In this document: in pieces, positions 28,301-35,554 of the stretch
How positions within the stretch are numbered: position 1 is the stretch's first letter
Layout of the letters: each line of letters starts with the position of its first letter
Source of the DNA: Myxococcus virescens
GTDB lineage: Bacteria; Myxococcota; Myxococcia; Myxococcales; Myxococcaceae
Assembly (NCBI RefSeq): GCF_900101905.1
Contig: NZ_FNAJ01000016.1
Location: 115,422-179,421 of the forward strand
Length of the DNA: 64,000 nt
Direction of reading: 5' to 3'
Program-made: the position numbers and the translations under genes
Notes under the pieces: generated by a model
What the model was told of the DNA's origin: nothing
Seen by the model: the letters and a program-made list of their open reading frames with translations, nothing else
Databases searched by the model: none

Positions 28301-28473
28301 CGCTCCACCTGCCCCAGGTCCACCACCAGCAGCCCGCTCATCTCCGGGCTGGCGGACGTCAGTGGGAATGTTTCGTCGATGACGCCGGAAATCCGGACGT
28401 GGGTAATCGTCCCCACGCGGAGCCGGCTGATGATGGCGTTGGAAACCTGGCTATCCACCGGCCCTGACCTCAT
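25312..28473 (-). CDS. Ser/Thr protein kinase with two STAS-like/zinc-ribbon units
   Basis: A 1053-residue protein. The N-terminal 370 residues hold two STAS-like domains (LLVVDLGQVERISSFGVRRW; then VGFDFSHVSKVEPEALPKL), each followed by paired CxxC zinc ribbons (CRAC/CPVC and CRNC/CPIC). The kinase lies at about 393-660 with Gly loop GQGGMAEV, VVMKK, HRDVSPHN and SDFGIAK, all intact. A long Pro-rich linker leads to one membrane span near residues 888-911 and a C-terminal extracytoplasmic region of about 140 residues. The start at 28473 is fixed by an ATGA overlap with the RsbW-like gene. STAS domains are usual partners of RsbW-type kinases. Confidence 0.85.
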   Translation of the reverse strand: MRSGPVDSQVSNAIISRLRVGTITHVRISGVIDETFPLTSASPEMSGLLVVDLGQVERISSFGVRRWIEFAAKLPQGALGLYVVHAPPVIVDQLNMVEGFAGVARVLSVLAPYTCRACNEDRLRLVNLLDEAQVISEERAPDHSCPVCQGPLEFADLPGEFFDYARRQQFGQVDPVVMRYLRASMPAEQPELSQHLKIIQDDITYITLASALKGDLNVRRLASGLEGRVGFDFSHVSKVEPEALPKLEQVLETAAQGAHVVLCRVPPPALAVLARSAKVLPVRLATLWLPCDCRNCGQVSHQRLQAADYLARLRAQASGVEVPCPICGGNARVPHMPQLQGLLARVQLTDRPLEDLEALETRALSQYLFGATNIDPAARQGASTDISNSLGSTKLNIIRRLGQGGMAEVFLAKQVGVKGFEKFVVMKKILPQFAENPEFVDMLFAEARANARLTHPNVVQTFDVGVSDGVAYILMEYVRGPDLKKLVIELRRKGLALPLEHALRIVAEVAAGLHYAHAYVDPAGTPHPVVHRDVSPHNVLISLDGAIKLSDFGIAKVAGEEHTQAGVLKGKISYISPEAASGRTLDARNDVFALGVVLFELLTGTLPFRRDHDAATLQAIVRDPAPVPSQLKPNIPQDVSDLVLRALVKDPARRTPSAAALREEIEAVMAHHRLNSSPAAVAQFFRDTLGDRLVEFAPSAVGGTGSHPRPVPSGSGSGNIGSGEMSAPTDGRTPSRGSVPVAGSRPGMGGSGGIPRPGPPVPPPPPPRPVGVASAAVRPPAPPPADDSFPGISVSEDDANDRTEVVPLNLGAPPPRTEAPPRPAPAPRASQPQPAMPAPPRPSGPVPGVGHGAHASAARPAQPPPPRPVAPASRAPAPAEKPADKQPPWKLLGIVGGGALVLAVVAVVMMRDGGSNFVNVGPGEHVYVGGLRHEAGTEVHDPSGGPLLISTAVEGKLRRFGTTQQREGIDVRTLADASPEPGTTGLLSVTGAAPGCEVHVGGTLLPGGTPLLKARIEAGRELEVLVRCPSGVSKLWVMAVPGQQIEVKSQPRN

Positions 28474-29312
28474 TGAAGACAGAACAGCAGCGACTTGGGT
28501 TGTGTGGCGCGGCGGCGGGCCTCCCCCAGGTCCACCACGCACAGGACTCGTGACTCACGGCCAGCGGCCACACGGACGGCCACCACATCGCTGTGCTCCA
28601 GGATGCGCCGCAGTCCCAGCCCCGCCCCTCCTCCGGACGCATCCACCTGGACGCGCCCGCCCCACCCTCCCAGCGCCCGGGCGAAGGGCCCCGGACGCAG
28701 ACCACCGAAGCGGTCCACGACTTCCAACCACATGCGGCCCTCTTCCACCACGAAGGACAGCTCGCACGCGTCCTCCGGCGCCACCTCTCGGACCTCGGAG
28801 CGGCGGTGCGCGTACCGGTGCTGGCCCTGCGCATCCACCGGCGCGTCCCACATCGCGTTGGCCGCCAGTTCGTGCACCACGTCGCCCACCAGCGCCGCCG
28901 CCGTGCGCGAACCCCGCGCCTGGGTGACGGCCTGCGCGGCGGCCTCACCGGTGGCGTTGATGTCCGCCACTGACTGAAGCCGGCGCCGCGATGCCCCCGC
29001 GGGCAGCAGCGGCGCGCCGCGAAGCAGGTCCCCCAACAGGCGCGCCTCCCACGCGGAGGGACGTCCGTCGGAGGCCCGTGTCGCCAGCAGCAGCGCGGGC
29101 GGCTCGCCGCGCAGCGCCTCCGCGTGCGCGGGCGTCAGCTTCCCGTCGAAGAGCACCAGGCGCCGGGGCCCCGAAGGCGACCCCGGCCCCTGGCAAAGTG
29201 CCATGCCGCCCTGTGCAAGGACGGGAGCCGCCTGCTCCACCAGCGCCGGAGAAAGCGACTCGTCTGCAATCAACAGGAGGCCGCCGGCCTCCAGGTGGGG
29301 GGCGGTGCTCAA
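28470..29312 (-). CDS. RsbW/anti-sigma-like HATPase-domain protein
   Basis: A 280-residue protein. Residues about 1-125 are an unknown region resembling a response-regulator-like fold without clear phospho-acceptor residues (LLLIADESLS, LVLFDGK). The C-terminal half has the Bergerat ATP-binding set: N-box VVHELAANAMWDA, then VVDRFGG, then the glycine-rich GGGAGLGLRRI. This matches serine kinase anti-sigma factors of the RsbW/SpoIIAB type rather than sensor histidine kinases, because there is no dimerisation H-box. It starts 3 bases after the TonB-dependent receptor stop and overlaps the STAS-kinase gene, which may be its target or partner. Confidence 0.75.
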   Translation of the reverse strand: MSTAPHLEAGGLLLIADESLSPALVEQAAPVLAQGGMALCQGPGSPSGPRRLVLFDGKLTPAHAEALRGEPPALLLATRASDGRPSAWEARLLGDLLRGAPLLPAGASRRRLQSVADINATGEAAAQAVTQARGSRTAAALVGDVVHELAANAMWDAPVDAQGQHRYAHRRSEVREVAPEDACELSFVVEEGRMWLEVVDRFGGLRPGPFARALGGWGGRVQVDASGGGAGLGLRRILEHSDVVAVRVAAGRESRVLCVVDLGEARRRATQPKSLLFCLQ

Positions 29313-29315
29313 GGG

Positions 29316-31901
29316 CTAGTATCGAACCTTGACTTCACTGAAGAACGACTGGGGCGGTGCTGGGAAACCGTGGGATTCCTCGTACTTCGCGTTGAAGAGG
29401 TTGGAGCCGAGGAACGACACGGAGATGCCGTCGTAGACATTGAAGCCCACCCGCGCGCTGGCCGTGACGTAGCTGGGCAGCTGCACGCGGGTGGTGGGCA
29501 GGCCCGTCGTCTCGTCCACTTCGAAGCCCGGGTCATAGCGTGAGCCCACCAGCAGCGCGTACAGCTCCACGAAGGCGACCTTGCCGATGTTGGTCCGGCC
29601 ACGCGCGTAGATGCGATGGGCCGGCGCGTAGTCCAGCGGCGACTGGGGGCCGTCGTCGTATGGCAGCGCCTTGGCGTCGAGGAACTGGTACGCGATGTCG
29701 AAGGACGAGTTGATGGACGGAATCTGCGCGGCCGCTTCCAGCTCGAAGCCCGCCACCCGCGCGTCGCCCAGGTTCTGGAACTGCGACACCGAGCCGAAGA
29801 CGAGCTGCTGGTTGATGAAGTTCTTCGCCAGATTGTAGAAGCCCGTACCCGTCAGGCGCACCCTCCGATCGAAGGGCCAGAAATCCACCGATGCCTCGAT
29901 GGTGTCCAGCGTCTCCGCGCGAAGGTTGGAGTTGCCCACCAGTGTGGCCGCGTACATCTGCTGGTTGATGGCCAGCTCCGCCAACGTGGGCGCACGGAAG
30001 GCGCGGCCGTAGTTGGTGCGCAGCGTCAGCAACTCCGGCACCGCGTGGAACACGACGCTGGCGCGCGGCGAAACCTGGTCCGTGCGGTTCTGCCAGACGC
30101 GCTCCGGAATCTGGTAGCGGTCGTAACGGGCTCCCGCGCCGAGCACCAGCCGGTTGAAGAGGCGGTACTCCGCGTCCACGAAGCCGCCCAGGATGGTCTG
30201 CCGCGTGTCGTCCATGCTCAGCTCGGGCAGGACGTTGGGCACGTTGACGGCGTCCGCCTTCAAGTCACCACCGAAGGTGACGTTGAGGTCGCCCATCGTC
30301 CACAGCGCGCGCGCCTCGCCGCCCAGCCGGCGCCGCTTGCCCAGCGCGCGGGTGGGGTCGCCGCCAAAGGCGTTCTCCATCAGCACGTCGCGGCGCTTGA
30401 AGAAGCCGTACGCCTGGCCGAAGAGGCGCAGGTTGTCGGTGACTTGCTGGTCCACCTGCGCGGACGCGTTGAAGTTCTGCACCGACTCGGAGTCGTTCGG
30501 CGTGTAGTGGCAGCGGCCGCAGTTGCCCACGGTGGAGATGTGCGTGCCACCCGGGCGGCCAATCTCCGCGTCCGTGAAATCCGCGTCCAGCGCCAGGGGC
30601 CCGATGCGCACCTTGCCGTTGACCTGGTGCACCAGCGAGTCCTGGTTGGTGTCCACCCGGCCCACGCGCGGGTCGTTGAAGAGCTGCGGGCCGTCCGAGC
30701 CGAAGCCGTAGTAGCCCAGCAGCGCCTCCACCGGACCGCCACGGCCCGCCACGGTGCCGTGCAGCCGCCACGTCTGGTCCTGACCCGCCAGCACCCGGGC
30801 CTCGGCGCCCACGTTCTTGCCCTTCTCGATGAGGTCCGACGGCTGGCGCTGGATGACGTTGATGACGCCGCTGAAGGCGTTGGAGCCGTACAGCGAGGAC
30901 CCCGGGCCGCGGATGACCTCCACCTGCTTGAGGTTGGTGAGCGGCGTGGTCTCGTCCGCGTAGAACTGGCCCGTCCACGGGTCCGTCAGCGGACGGCCGT
31001 CCTGGAGCAGCAGCAGTCGGTTGGACAGGTAGTTGGAGCCCAGGCCGCGCGCGCTCACCGCCGCCTTGCGCATGGAGCCCCGGCGGCACTCCATGCCGGG
31101 GAAGTACTGGATGGCCTCACACAGCGTGAACTGGCCGGTGCCCTCCAGCTCGTCGGCCGGAATCCAGGACACCGTGAGGGGCACGTCGGAGATGCGCTGG
31201 TTGCGCTTGCCGGCGGTGGTCACCACCGCCTCGCTCAGCACGCGGTTGACGGACTCCTCCAGCGCGTCGGCGCCGTCCAGCGGGTCCACCCCCAGGCCCG
31301 CGAGCCCGGACTGCGGCGGCAAGGGGCGATCCAGGGTCGGCTCCGCGAAGGGCGCGCTGATGGGAATGTTCGACGCGGGCGCGGGCTGATGCGCGGGCAG
31401 CGTCGCGGTGGCCGGCGGGAGGTTCGTCGGCGCGTCCGGCGGGTTGAAGTCCGCGCCGACCGGCGGCAGCGCCTGCGGTGAGGCAGGCTCGGCCGTCAGG
31501 GGCGTGGCCGGCGTCAGGGGCGCGGCGGAGGGCGGCGTGGGCACGGGTGCCGGCGCGCTCGCGGGCGACGAATCATCCGTGGCAGCCCCGCCACCCAGGA
31601 CGGGAATCTCCGGCTCGGCCGTCGGGTCGTCCTCGACGGGCGGCTTCACGGGCTTCTTCGGCTTCTTCGCCGTCTTCGCGGCGGGACGCGCGGAGGCCGC
31701 GGGCTTCACCACCCGCTTCCGGCGTTTCACCTTGGCGGGAGCCTCCGCCTCCGCGGCCTCCTGCGCTGCCGCGCTCGAAGGGACGACGAGGGACAGCACG
31801 CACAGCATGATGGAAAGAGGCAGGCCGGCGCGCAGAGCGCGACGCCCGGCAACCGCCTTCGCCGCGCCCAGCCGCGGCTCACCGAACAGAGTCGAGTGCA
31901 T
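29316..31901 (-). CDS. TonB-dependent outer-membrane receptor with long linker
   Basis: An 861-residue protein. The start at 31901 gives a good Sec signal ending near SSAAAQ; the open frame upstream looks non-coding. After it come about 40 residues rich in Lys, Ala and Pro, then a 100-residue Pro/Ala-rich linker. The plug domain follows with SDVPLTVSWIPADEL, AVSARGLGSNYLSNRLLLLQ-type segments and VEVIRGPGSSLYGSNAFSG. The rest is a 22-strand type barrel ending SFFSEVKVRY. An external-loop segment holds CGRCH (Cys461, Cys464, His465), a heme c-type motif. It probably imports a metal complex, cofactor or other scarce ligand. Downstream it is coupled to the RsbW-like gene. Confidence 0.9.
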   Translation of the reverse strand: MHSTLFGEPRLGAAKAVAGRRALRAGLPLSIMLCVLSLVVPSSAAAQEAAEAEAPAKVKRRKRVVKPAASARPAAKTAKKPKKPVKPPVEDDPTAEPEIPVLGGGAATDDSSPASAPAPVPTPPSAAPLTPATPLTAEPASPQALPPVGADFNPPDAPTNLPPATATLPAHQPAPASNIPISAPFAEPTLDRPLPPQSGLAGLGVDPLDGADALEESVNRVLSEAVVTTAGKRNQRISDVPLTVSWIPADELEGTGQFTLCEAIQYFPGMECRRGSMRKAAVSARGLGSNYLSNRLLLLQDGRPLTDPWTGQFYADETTPLTNLKQVEVIRGPGSSLYGSNAFSGVINVIQRQPSDLIEKGKNVGAEARVLAGQDQTWRLHGTVAGRGGPVEALLGYYGFGSDGPQLFNDPRVGRVDTNQDSLVHQVNGKVRIGPLALDADFTDAEIGRPGGTHISTVGNCGRCHYTPNDSESVQNFNASAQVDQQVTDNLRLFGQAYGFFKRRDVLMENAFGGDPTRALGKRRRLGGEARALWTMGDLNVTFGGDLKADAVNVPNVLPELSMDDTRQTILGGFVDAEYRLFNRLVLGAGARYDRYQIPERVWQNRTDQVSPRASVVFHAVPELLTLRTNYGRAFRAPTLAELAINQQMYAATLVGNSNLRAETLDTIEASVDFWPFDRRVRLTGTGFYNLAKNFINQQLVFGSVSQFQNLGDARVAGFELEAAAQIPSINSSFDIAYQFLDAKALPYDDGPQSPLDYAPAHRIYARGRTNIGKVAFVELYALLVGSRYDPGFEVDETTGLPTTRVQLPSYVTASARVGFNVYDGISVSFLGSNLFNAKYEESHGFPAPPQSFFSEVKVRY

Positions 31902-32097
31902 CGTTCTCACATCCAAGGGTGGAGCATGGACACCCGAGGTCCTGTACGTACGACCCGGAGACGGGCTCGGCGCCAGCGCTTGCGTCCGGGGGAACGCGGT
32001 TTCTCGGCTGGACACCAACGCCATCATTTTCAAGCTACCCCAGAGACAACGCCGGGCCAAGTCGCTGGCTCTCATTCTCTAGAAACACGGGAAAGCA

Positions 32098-33018
32098 TCA
32101 GTCGTCCGGCTGTTCCGCGGAGACGGCGAGGTCTCCAACGAAGGACGGAAGCGCGGGGCCCAGCTCCTCCGAGCGCACCAGCACCTCGGCCTCCACGTGA
32201 AGCTCGGCCCCTTCCGCCAGCACGGGCTGACGCCGCGGCGGGCCACGCGTGACGAGCTTGCTGAACTCGTCGAAATCCTTGTCCTGGAGCCGCGCGAAGG
32301 CATCGAAGGGCGCCACCGCGCCCACCTTCCCCAGCGCGCCGGTGAGGGCGGCCTCGTGGTTGCGCAGGTCCACCAGCACGGCCCCCGGCACCCGGCCACT
32401 GCGGAAGAGCACGCGCACGTCCTTGCCCTTGGGCACGTGCGCCAGCGGGACGAGCGCCGCCTCCGCGCCCTTGGCCTCCAGCATCTTCAGCGCGGACTCC
32501 ACGTTCGGCACGGGGGCCAGCTTGAAGTGCTTCTGGGCGTCCAGGTCGCCGCCGAGCACGACGTGGGTGACGAACTTCGGGTCCGTCGGGCCCGCGCCCT
32601 TCACGTGCGCCAGGCGCTTGCCGGCGAGGTCCTTCACCACGCCGCGCTGCAACGCGACAATGGCCCAGCGCTGCTGCGTGTCACCCGCGCGTGAGGCCCA
32701 GGCCACCGGCTTCGCCTTCGTGCCCAGCTGCACCGCGGCCCACGCGTCCACCACCGCGAAGTCCACCATCCCGCCCGCCACCGCGCGGGAGAAGTCCTCG
32801 TAGCGGCCGAAGCTCTTGGCGGCCACGGGCGTGTCCAGGGTCTCCGTCAGCCGGGCGGCCAGGGCCTCCGCGTACTCGAAGCGCTCCTGACCATCCGCGA
32901 GCGTGGTGGCGAGGAACACCCCCAGCGTGGCCTTCTTCGGCGCCGCGAGCGCGGAGCTGGCCGTCAGGGTGCAGGCCAGCACGAGGCCAGCCAGGAGGAA
33001 GCGAGGTGACATCTTCAT
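32098..33018 (-). CDS. PhnD-like periplasmic substrate-binding protein
   Basis: A 306-residue protein with a Sec signal peptide (MKMSPRFLLAGL to about SSALA). The mature protein has the PhnD/phosphate-phosphonate binding fold pattern: a strand (TLGVFLATT), then ALAARLTETLDTPVAAKSFGRY, VDFAVVDAWAAVQL and KDLAGKRLAHV. No ABC transporter permease or ATPase gene is nearby, so it may act as a ligand sensor for the signalling genes around it rather than in import. The start at 33018 has GGAGGAG 5 bases upstream and overlaps the TPR gene as ATGA. The ligand is unknown. Confidence 0.75.
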   Translation of the reverse strand: MKMSPRFLLAGLVLACTLTASSALAAPKKATLGVFLATTLADGQERFEYAEALAARLTETLDTPVAAKSFGRYEDFSRAVAGGMVDFAVVDAWAAVQLGTKAKPVAWASRAGDTQQRWAIVALQRGVVKDLAGKRLAHVKGAGPTDPKFVTHVVLGGDLDAQKHFKLAPVPNVESALKMLEAKGAEAALVPLAHVPKGKDVRVLFRSGRVPGAVLVDLRNHEAALTGALGKVGAVAPFDAFARLQDKDFDEFSKLVTRGPPRRQPVLAEGAELHVEAEVLVRSEELGPALPSFVGDLAVSAEQPDD

Positions 33019-35531
33019 GGGGTCTCCTCCACGGTGGCGTCCGCGGGCGCGCCCGAGGCGGGCTCGGCCAGGCCGTGCAGACTCTGCAGGCGTTCCTTCC
33101 ACTCACGCACCTGCGCCATGCGCGGGCCGCTGCCGCCGGCCAGGTAGCGGCGCCAGGCCTCCACGGCCTCACCCGCGTCCTTGCGGCGCTCCTGCGCGTC
33201 GATGCCCAGGTTGAGCGCGGCCACCGGCACGCTCGACTCCAGCCGGCGCCACGTCTCCACGGCGTCCGTCGTGCGGCCCTTGCGCCAGTCGACGCAGGCC
33301 AGGTTGTGCTGCACCTGCGTGTCGTCCGGGTTGCCGGCGAGCGCGGCCTTGAAGGCCTTCTCCGCCACCCTCATGTTGCCGGCATTGTACGCCTGGGATG
33401 CCTCGCGCCGGTGGAGCGCGCCCGTCATCGCCGTGAGCCACCTGGGCTGTCCGGGCATCGGCTTCTTCGCCGCCGCGGTCAGCTGCTTGCGCGCGGCGGG
33501 CACCTGCCCCTTCTTGTAGAGCACGAAGGCGGTGGCCAGCGCGCGCGTGTTGGGCCAGGCCCAGGGCTGCGTGGACGCCAGGGCCTTGGTGATGGCCGCG
33601 CTCGCCTCCGCGTGGCGCCCCGACTCCGCGCGCGCCAGGCCGCGGACGAACTGGGCCAGCCGCACCAGCTCCTTGCGGTTGCCGGTGCCCAGCTTGTCCA
33701 CCAGGTCCAAATCCCGCTCGGCGGCGTCGGCGTCTCCGGCCTCCAGGCGCACCAGCGCCCGGCGCACCAGCACGCGCGGAAGGTTGGCGCCCGCCACCTG
33801 CGCCGCGGCGCGCGACGGGCCCACCGCGGTGAGGCGCTGCACCGCCGCGTCCACCTGCCCCAGCTCCACCTCGGCCAGCGCGGCGCCGACGGAGGCCTCC
33901 GCCTGTTCGTCGGGCTCCTCCGTCTGGGTGGCCGCGCGGTTGAAGGCCTCCAGCGCCGCCTGGGCATCGCTCGTGGCCAGCCGCGCGTACCCCAGCAGCA
34001 GGCTGTCACGCCACGCGGCGCCGGGCAGCATCACGCCCTGCTCCATCACCTTGCGCGCGTCCGCGTAGGCGCGCGTCTCCAGCAGCGCGGCGCCCAGCCG
34101 GCGCGCCATGGGCGCGCTCCGGTCCAGGTCGTACGCGCGGCGCAAATCCCGGACGGCGTCCTCAAGCCGTCCCGTGCCCGCCCTGTCCCGCGCCCGGTGC
34201 GCCAGGGCCCGGGCCAGCCACTGCTTCGCCCCGGCGTGTTCCGGCTCCACCTGCAGCGCGTTGGCGTAGTCCTCGATGGCCTGGTCCCACTGGCCGGTGG
34301 CGAAGTGGTCCGCGCCCAGCAGCACGTAGCCCAGGGCCTGACGCGGCGCCATCTCCACCACGCGCCGGTGCACCTCCACCGCGCGCTGGAAGCGGCCCGC
34401 GCGCCGGTTCACCGAGCCCAGGTTGGCCCACAGCTCCAGGCTGTTGGCGCCCGAGCGCACCGCGCCCTCCAGGAACTGGATGGCCTCCTCGTGCCGGCCC
34501 TGTGCCTGGAGCGCCTTGCCCACCGCCATCTGCCCCAGCACCAGGCCCGGCTGGAGCTGGAGCACCTTGCGGTACTCCGCCTCCGCGGCGGCCGCGTTCT
34601 TCTGGGCGAAGCGCACGTCACCCAGCAGCAGGTGCGCCGCGGGCGAGCTGCCAAGCTTCACCACCGCCTGGGCCTGCGCGTCCGCCTTCGCGACGTCCCC
34701 CGCGCCCAGGTACAGGCGGGCCAGCTTCTCGCGCGCATCAGCCGCCTTCGGGAAGCGCGTGGTGACGCCCTCCAGCAGCGTGCGCGCCTCCACCGCCCTG
34801 CCCTCCAGCTCCAGCACCTGCGCCAGGCCCAGCTGCACCGACGGCGACTCTGGCCGGCCCGTTTGCGCCTGCTGGAAGGACGCGCGCGCCGCCGCGGCGT
34901 CCCCGCGCAGCACGTGGGCGCGGCCCAGCAGCTCGTGAATCTGGAAGTCGTTGGGTGCCAGGGCCTGCGGACGCAGCGCCAGGTAGCGCTTCAGCCGCGT
35001 GGCCGCCGCGTCTCCCTGCTGGACGTAGAGGTAGTAGCTGGCCAGGTAGTAATGAACGATGAGGTGTTCGGCCTTGTCGGCCGCGGCCACCCGCTCCATC
35101 AGCGGCACGGCCTCCGGGAAGCGGCGCAGCTTGAAGTACGCCACGCTCACCGGATAGGCCAGGGCCAGCTCCGACGGGTTCGCCGTCAGCACCGGCTGCA
35201 CCCGGTCCACGGTGCGCTGCCAGTCATTGAGCGCGTTGGCGCTGGCCCCCAGGCCCGCGGCGGCGGCCACGGAGCCAGGCTCGGCGGTCAGCGCCTGTTC
35301 GAAGAGGGCCAGGGCCTTGCGGTACTTCTCCTCGGCCTCCTTCTTGTCACCCGAGGCGCTGGCGGCGCTGGCGGCCACCTGCGCCGCCTCGCCGTCCCGC
35401 ACCAGCCGCTGGGATTCGGACATGGGCGGCGGGCGGTACTGGGCCAGCGCGGGCGGGCCGCACAGGGTGGTCAACAGCGCGAGCGCCGGCGTGAGACGGC
35501 GCGACCGAGGATGTCGTGGGGAGCGTCGCAT
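33015..35531 (-). CDS. Large periplasmic TPR-repeat protein
   Basis: An 838-residue protein with a Sec signal peptide (basic start, LALLTTL, then ending near PPALA). The rest is almost entirely TPR repeats with the usual pattern, such as KYRKALALFEQALTAEPG, AIEDYANALQVEPEHAGAKQ and AFKAALAGNPDDTQVQHNLA. It has no catalytic motif and probably serves as a scaffold in the periplasm. It overlaps the PhnD-like gene by ATGA and follows the phosphatase gene by 23 bases, so the three form one operon. Confidence 0.8.
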   Translation of the reverse strand: MRRSPRHPRSRRLTPALALLTTLCGPPALAQYRPPPMSESQRLVRDGEAAQVAASAASASGDKKEAEEKYRKALALFEQALTAEPGSVAAAAGLGASANALNDWQRTVDRVQPVLTANPSELALAYPVSVAYFKLRRFPEAVPLMERVAAADKAEHLIVHYYLASYYLYVQQGDAAATRLKRYLALRPQALAPNDFQIHELLGRAHVLRGDAAAARASFQQAQTGRPESPSVQLGLAQVLELEGRAVEARTLLEGVTTRFPKAADAREKLARLYLGAGDVAKADAQAQAVVKLGSSPAAHLLLGDVRFAQKNAAAAEAEYRKVLQLQPGLVLGQMAVGKALQAQGRHEEAIQFLEGAVRSGANSLELWANLGSVNRRAGRFQRAVEVHRRVVEMAPRQALGYVLLGADHFATGQWDQAIEDYANALQVEPEHAGAKQWLARALAHRARDRAGTGRLEDAVRDLRRAYDLDRSAPMARRLGAALLETRAYADARKVMEQGVMLPGAAWRDSLLLGYARLATSDAQAALEAFNRAATQTEEPDEQAEASVGAALAEVELGQVDAAVQRLTAVGPSRAAAQVAGANLPRVLVRRALVRLEAGDADAAERDLDLVDKLGTGNRKELVRLAQFVRGLARAESGRHAEASAAITKALASTQPWAWPNTRALATAFVLYKKGQVPAARKQLTAAAKKPMPGQPRWLTAMTGALHRREASQAYNAGNMRVAEKAFKAALAGNPDDTQVQHNLACVDWRKGRTTDAVETWRRLESSVPVAALNLGIDAQERRKDAGEAVEAWRRYLAGGSGPRMAQVREWKERLQSLHGLAEPASGAPADATVEETP

Positions 35532-35554
35532 GCGTGTGGAGTCCCGGAAGGAAG

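Noticed and set aside
25258..28467. A 1069-residue open frame on the plus strand, antisense to the STAS-kinase gene
   Set aside because: It is His/Arg/Gln-rich shadow sequence of a high-GC gene, with no domain pattern or ribosome binding site.
28474..28542. Longer start for the STAS-kinase gene at 28542
   Set aside because: The ATGA overlap at 28470-28473 gives a better start, and the extra residues are Gly/Pro-rich shadow of the upstream gene.
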